This document shows, piece by piece, positions 60,701 to 64,000 of a stretch of DNA of 64,000 nt. The stretch is from positions 534,244-598,243 of the forward strand of contig NZ_CP119792.1 in NCBI RefSeq assembly GCF_029338295.1, given 5' to 3'. The stretch is from Haladaptatus sp. QDMS2. GTDB lineage: Archaea > Halobacteriota > Halobacteria > Halobacteriales > Halococcaceae. The notes below the pieces were generated by a model. That model saw only the letters and a list, made by a program, of their open reading frames with translations. It was not told where the DNA came from and did not search any database. Both the position numbers and the translations under genes were made by a program. Each line of letters starts with the position of its first letter. The first letter of the stretch is position 1.

Positions 60701-61051
60701 CTGTACCTCTTCCATCTGGTCGGTCCGGAGGTCCTCGAGACGCTCTTCGCCGTATTCTTCCGCTGCACTCTCGTGATGTCGGTGGAGTCGGTAGGCAGCG
60801 TGGAGCCGGTCTTTGTCATCCGTGATCGCCCAGTAGGGACGCTTGTGCCGCACGAGACCCCGCTCCTTCAATCTCGACAGGATTGCACTCACAGCGTCCG
60901 TGTCCAGCCCGAGTCGCTCGGCGATCGTCGCTGCCTTCCACGCACGGTCGTCGTGGTCGTCGAGGAACAGCACGATCTGCTCAGTGTCGTTCTGTTCCTC
61001 GAATTCGTCAGTGTTTTCGAATTCGTCGATATCGATGGACCCGCTCGACAT
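60698..61051 (-). CDS. Winged-helix regulator, antitoxin-like
   Basis: 117 residues. Acidic N-terminus (SIDIDEFENTDEFEEQNDTE), then a winged helix: QIVLFLDDHDDRAWKAATIAERLGLDTDAVSAILSRLKERGLVRHKRPYWAI. Similar in plan to 48004-48381. Its stop touches the end of the TnpB element, so any partner gene that once followed was displaced. Probably an orphan antitoxin. Confidence 0.78.
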   Translation of the reverse strand: MSSGSIDIDEFENTDEFEEQNDTEQIVLFLDDHDDRAWKAATIAERLGLDTDAVSAILSRLKERGLVRHKRPYWAITDDKDRLHAAYRLHRHHESAAEEYGEERLEDLRTDQMEEVQ

Positions 61052-61137
61052 AGGCTAGTGTTGGGACTGTTGGAACATAGCTGTTTGATGTATTTGTTCC
61101 ATTGGATTGGAGCTTCACCTACACCTCAGAACTCGTC

Positions 61138-61815
61138 TCACGCTTCGCTCTCTGAGTGGTTGGTCAGGAACGTGACGAACAACATCCCATCCGTCTTCAG
61201 TTCGTACTCGACATCGACCTCGAGAGTGGTGTAGTTGAACGGCTCTGTTACGATGTGATACCCATTCGGTGACTCACGAACCAGCACGACAGCCGTCGCT
61301 TTCTCCAGGGCGTCGAGTAGTCGCTGCATCTCCTCTTCAGTGGCATCATCTACATCGAAGAGAAAGCGGGAGTCGTCGCTCGCCGTTGGCTTCTGGAGCT
61401 CTGACTTCCAGTAACTCGAGACACGCTTGAATTTTCGAGGAGCAGTCTCGTCACCTTTGAGCCACGCTCTGACCCAGCCGTTGGTCTGCTCCTGGAAATT
61501 GAAGAACCCGTCTACCGTATTTCGAGCGTTCACTGAGAGATACAGCCGAAACGTCAGCGAGTCGCCTGATTTGGACCGGTAGTGCTGTGCCCAGGCGTAG
61601 AGTTGGTCGAATTTCCGACGGATGTCTTGGTGGTCTTTGACGACTTCTCGAAACGTGACTTCCGTACTGCTGGTGAGCTGTGGATTCTCTTTTTGGCGGG
61701 CGACGGCCATGAACAGGTAGACGCGGTCGTCGTCAAACGTGCAGTACTCCTCGACGGTGGCAATGGCAGCATGCTGGTTCATTCTTGGATGCGGGGTAAA
61801 CAGGACATTCGTCAC
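61138..61815 (-). CDS. Putative primase-polymerase-like (AEP-type) protein
   Basis: 225 residues. SLTFRLYLSVNARN, then DDSRFLFDVDDATEEEMQRL, then VVLVRESPNGYHIVTEPFNY. The F-D-V-D pair of acidic residues on a strand followed by S-P-N-G-Y-H-I-V recalls motif I (DxD) and motif II (sxH) of archaeo-eukaryotic primases. A third acidic strand may be LEVDVEYELKTDG. Such small proteins occur in plasmids and viruses. This is a motif-level inference; no helicase or zinc stem is seen. Alternative start M12. Confidence 0.45.
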   Translation of the reverse strand: MTNVLFTPHPRMNQHAAIATVEEYCTFDDDRVYLFMAVARQKENPQLTSSTEVTFREVVKDHQDIRRKFDQLYAWAQHYRSKSGDSLTFRLYLSVNARNTVDGFFNFQEQTNGWVRAWLKGDETAPRKFKRVSSYWKSELQKPTASDDSRFLFDVDDATEEEMQRLLDALEKATAVVLVRESPNGYHIVTEPFNYTTLEVDVEYELKTDGMLFVTFLTNHSESEA

Positions 61816-61920
61816 TCGTTCGAGTACCTATTGACTGACGAACATTGTAATCTTGTAGCTGTGACTCTCAGTGCGAGTAGACTTCGAGTCGAAAAACGAG
61901 CTGTGTGACCCGTGGGTAAG

Positions 61921-62091
61921 TTACTTGTCTTCGAGTGCTGCGTAGATGTCTGCGTTGCGCTTGCCGTCGAGGTTCCCCATCTTGAGGGCAATCTCGCGGC
62001 GTTCCTCGTCGCTTTTTGCCGCCTTGTACTGCTTGTACAGCCGGCGAACTACTTCATCAACTGCAGACGAGGAATCAGTGCTGGACGGCAT
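61921..62091 (-). CDS. Small helical hypothetical protein
   Basis: 56 residues from ATG at 62091: MPSSTDSSSAVDEVVRRLYK, AKSDEERREIALKMGNLDGK, ADIYAALEDK. Helical, charged. An AT-rich possible promoter precedes this start; a longer form from 62172 (83 residues) is possible. The tail NADIYAALEDK is reminiscent of antitoxin C-termini, but there is no toxin beside it. Confidence 0.5.
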   Translation of the reverse strand: MPSSTDSSSAVDEVVRRLYKQYKAAKSDEERREIALKMGNLDGKRNADIYAALEDK

Positions 62092-62334
62092 CTCTATTTC
62101 AATTATTCTCGGTGAGTCATTTTCTCTGTTGCGACGAGAACTCGCTCGGGAGTAGACGACGTCTTCAGTCACGTTCTGTTCTCTCGTAGGCCACCAAATA
62201 ATCGTTCACTGAGCGATAGTCTTAGACCAATACCTCTGCCGATGGACTGCTTTGGGGTCTGACGTGGCTCACAGGAAAGCACAGTTACCGCCACCTCCAC
62301 AAACAGAAGTCGTCTCCTCCGTGAAGCTACAAAT

Positions 62335-62511
62335 TGATGCGCTCGTTGGGTCTTTTCTCAGCAGGTATTCCTACCAACCGAGAAAGAGACATTCACACTG
62401 CTCGGAGGTATCGGGTTCGGAATGCCAATGGGTGAGATGCTCGCCCTTGTGGGACTCATCTATTCGGCCGTCGGATTATATACTCTAACTGTTGGACTGT
62501 CAGAGCCGTGA
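62335..62511 (+). pseudogene. C-terminal fragment of a membrane protein
   Basis: A frame with no start reads WVFSQQVFLPTEKETFTLLG, GIGFGMPMGEMLALVGLIYS and AVGLYTLTVG, ending at 62511. Two membrane helices are evident. The 5' part is absent and the 3' end overlaps the convergent VapC gene by about 55 bases. It is a truncated relic of unknown family. Confidence 0.5.
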
Positions 62512-62887
62512 AGTGATGGTCAGTCGTGACAAGTACCGTGTGATCGGTCACCTCCGCCGCAGCCGCAATTAGAATATCGGGCACAGGAATCGGGTTCCCA
62601 TCGTCGAGCAGCTGAGCGCGAATGCGAGCGGCTGTAAGTGCCTGGTCAGCATCGAACGGGCGGACAGACGCCCAGCTGAGGGCGTGGTCTACCGCAGCAG
62701 GCGAATCGTCTGCCGCGTTCGACCGAATCGCACCCGAATACAATTCATACATCGTGATTGCCGGAACCACGAACTCAGCTACTTCCTCACGCAGGAACTC
62801 GAGAGCTTTAAGGGTGTATTCGTCGCCATTCAGGAAATCAACGAGAAAGGAGGTTTCGAGAACCGCGAACTCAGTTTGACTTGCCAA
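62456..62887 (-). CDS. PIN-domain toxin (VapC-like)
   Basis: 143 residues. PIN acidic residues are visible: Asp in LETSFLVDFLNGD, Glu in TMYELYSGAIRS, Asp in IPVPDILIAAAAEV, Asp in VLVTTDHHFTAL. VapC toxins are Mg-dependent RNases that cut tRNA or rRNA. The gene overlaps the upstream HTH gene by 17 bases, in antitoxin-toxin order. Confidence 0.88.
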   Translation of the reverse strand: MASQTEFAVLETSFLVDFLNGDEYTLKALEFLREEVAEFVVPAITMYELYSGAIRSNAADDSPAAVDHALSWASVRPFDADQALTAARIRAQLLDDGNPIPVPDILIAAAAEVTDHTVLVTTDHHFTALTVQQLEYIIRRPNR

Positions 62888-63263
62888 AGTGTTCCTCCTG
62901 GCGCTGTTCGAAATCCTGGTTCATCTCAACGCGAGCGTCGGCCACCTGGTCGGCGAAGTCAGTGCCCTTGAACGCGCCAAACCCCTGGGTGAAGTCTACT
63001 TCTGTGTCAGTCTCGTCTGCAACCCACCAGACACGGCCTCTGGCACCGACTTTCTTGCTCTTGAGTTCCCCCTGGTCGGTGAGTTTCGTGAGCTTATTGT
63101 GCGCCGTTCGGCGAGAACAGCCGAGGGCGTCCGCTACCTCGGTCGCGGTGAGTGGTTCGGCGGGATCGTCTCGGGCGGCGAAGACGTCGAGGACGTCTTT
63201 GAGCGGGATTCCAGCGGTTGGTCCAGGCGTGCCCATGCGAGTGAGTTCGCCGGTCTCATGCAT
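62871..63263 (-). CDS. HTH antitoxin partner of the PIN toxin
   Basis: 130 residues from ATG at 63263 (MHETGELTRMGTPGPTAGIP). Winged helix LKDVLDVFAARDDPAEPLTATEVADALGCSRRTAHNKLTKLTDQGELKSKKVGARGRVWWV (about 20-85). The C-terminal tail (DFTQGFGAFKGTDFADQVAD; FEQRQEEHFGKSN) probably wraps the toxin. Using a winged helix rather than RHH/AbrB is usual for this haloarchaeal VapBC type. Confidence 0.82.
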   Translation of the reverse strand: MHETGELTRMGTPGPTAGIPLKDVLDVFAARDDPAEPLTATEVADALGCSRRTAHNKLTKLTDQGELKSKKVGARGRVWWVADETDTEVDFTQGFGAFKGTDFADQVADARVEMNQDFEQRQEEHFGKSN

Positions 63264-63382
63264 AAGTGTTCCCTCAACGGCAGGGTTAAAAGAGGTATTA
63301 AACAAGCGATTGTCGCGTATGAAACCAAGAACAATACCGTTGAAGGAATGCAGAGCTCAACATAGTTCGGCTCAACGAACAG

Positions 63383-63427
63383 ATGCACTCGATGGCTCAC
63401 ACTATCATGATACTGAATCGAGTGCAT
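63383..63427. repeat. Perfect 11-bp inverted repeat
   Basis: ATGCACTCGAT (63383-63393) and ATCGAGTGCAT (63417-63427), spacer 23 bases, the same spacer length as the repeat at 38189. It lies upstream of the VapBC-type pair and downstream of a broken gene. Confidence 0.55.
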
Positions 63428-63454
63428 ATCCGCGTCATTAGGTGCGGGAGGAGG

Positions 63455-63640
63455 TCAGTTCAGGTCGCGGTGGACTGGGCTGACGTCGCGCTCGACGAGG
63501 CGTGGGGTGTTTCGCGTCGCAGCATGATTACTTACGAATCCGACAGCTCCCTCATTCGCTTCAAGGAACCGTTTGATATTTCGGAGCGTCATCCCTTCTG
63601 GGTCCCCATGTTTTACCTCAAAGGCGGCACAGTAGTCAGA
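63455..63640 (-). pseudogene. C-terminal gene fragment
   Basis: Reverse frame SDYCAAFEVKHGDPEGMTLR, NIKRFLEANEGAVGFVSNHA, ATRNTPRLVERDVSPVHRDL ending at 63455. It has no proper start: a stop (63641-63643) immediately precedes it, beside a hairpin. The A-F-E-V-K-H-G stretch recalls a nuclease-like (PD-(D/E)xK) core strand, but this is too short to assign. Confidence 0.45.
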
Positions 63641-63648
63641 CTACATCA

Positions 63649-63678
63649 AAAAGTTGTGGGATGAACTCCACAACTTTT
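63649..63678. terminator. Hairpin with T/A-rich flanks
   Basis: AAAAGTTGTGG (63649-63659) and CCACAACTTTT (63668-63678), an 11-bp perfect stem with an 8-base loop. It could be a terminator or an insertion-sequence end where the neighbouring fragment was cut. Confidence 0.4.
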
Positions 63679-63837
63679 GAGTGATACTGAAGAGCTGAAT
63701 CCCCAAAATAAGCCAAAAAGAGTAGAAATCGGTCCACAAGATGCTGCGTTGGTGACGAAACTTGCAATGTGGATGGTTCGCAGCTTCAGACCGGAGACAT
63801 CCCGAGAATCAGTTAGGCCTGAGTCTTACACAGGTAC

Positions 63838-63870
63838 AGGAGAAAGCCCACGATTTCAGTCGTGGGGGGA
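63838..63870 (+). mobile_element. Orphan TnpB-type terminal hairpin
   Basis: GGAGAAAGCCCACGATTTCA then GTCGTGGGGGG: stem CCCACGA (63847-63853) / TCGTGGG (63860-63866). Same end type as at 57548 and 51754. The 63680-63957 region has no convincing gene. Confidence 0.6.
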
Positions 63871-63957
63871 AGTCAGAGCTCGATACAGGTCTTCAATCCG
63901 CGTCCCCAACCCGTAGACTGAGTGGTTAGGCGTACGTCAGGTAGGCGATGAACGTAG

Positions 63958-64000
63958 CTACTCGTGTGCGAGCTCTTCGTAAATTTCCTCGTGTTCGTCG
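63958..64000 (-). CDS. C-terminal end of a gene running off the window
   Basis: The last 43 bases on the reverse strand read DEHEEIYEELAHE followed by TAG. The acidic E-E-I-Y-E-E-L ending is often seen in haloarchaeal RHH/AbrB-type antitoxins. Only 13 residues are visible, so the assignment is weak; coding status is likely. Confidence 0.4.
   Translation of the reverse strand, partial: DEHEEIYEELAHE

Overview
The window looks like haloarchaeal DNA. The proteins are strongly acidic, most of the sequence is GC-rich, and there is an archaeal Orc1/Cdc6 initiator. It also carries many winged-helix regulators of haloarchaeal type, CPxCG-type micro-proteins, DUF58/DUF1616 membrane modules and TnpB elements with haloarchaeal-type hairpin ends. 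I cannot name a genus, and I see no tRNA, rRNA or CRISPR array.

Layout. (1) 0-12.6 kb is GC-rich and chromosome-like: a HEAT-repeat protein, a first HTH/TumE-like pair, membrane proteins, a lipoyl-free E2 acyltransferase, an Lrp gene killed by a stop codon, a head-less histidine kinase coupled to a DUF58 gene, a secreted/anchored protein with Ig-like repeats, and DUF1616. (2) 12.7-36.6 kb is a surface-glycan locus, markedly AT-rich from about 14 to 31 kb. It holds five glycosyltransferases, a methyltransferase, a large polytopic protein and a flippase. A nine-gene leftward operon runs wecB-wecC-GT4-sulfatase-heparinase-(alpha/alpha)-small protein-GT4-flippase. A dTDP-rhamnose set follows (rmlC-rmlA, rmlD, rmlB-nudix). 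A second, dead rmlB/rmlD copy lies between the two halves. Together these genes would make nucleotide-activated ManNAcA-type and rhamnose sugars, assemble a repeat unit, flip it and modify or trim it, for S-layer N-glycans or exopolysaccharide.

(3) 36.9-41.3 kb is a replication-origin module. Orc1/Cdc6 is flanked by about 19 copies of a roughly 20-bp motif (GAACAGACGAAA...TACCC), inverted on the left and direct on the right, with a second interleaved repeat. (4) 41.3-64 kb is an accessory region dominated by small toxin-antitoxin-like and regulator genes: RHH/RelE, HTH/TumE-like, PemK/HTH, Fic, PIN/HTH. It also has an intact TnpB, orphan TnpB-type hairpin ends, a primase-like protein, and a two-gene operon encoding a 1236-residue protein with a C-terminal DUF2272 domain. 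Two further origin-type repeats lie at 57.6 and 59.1 kb.

Gene decay is frequent. I count about a dozen broken or truncated genes, several by a single stop codon or one-base frameshift, which fits a plasmid-like or integrated-element region under weak selection. The best candidate for something undescribed is the 56710-52611 operon. The composite origin and the deoxyribosyltransferase-like protein with its divergent HTH gene come next.
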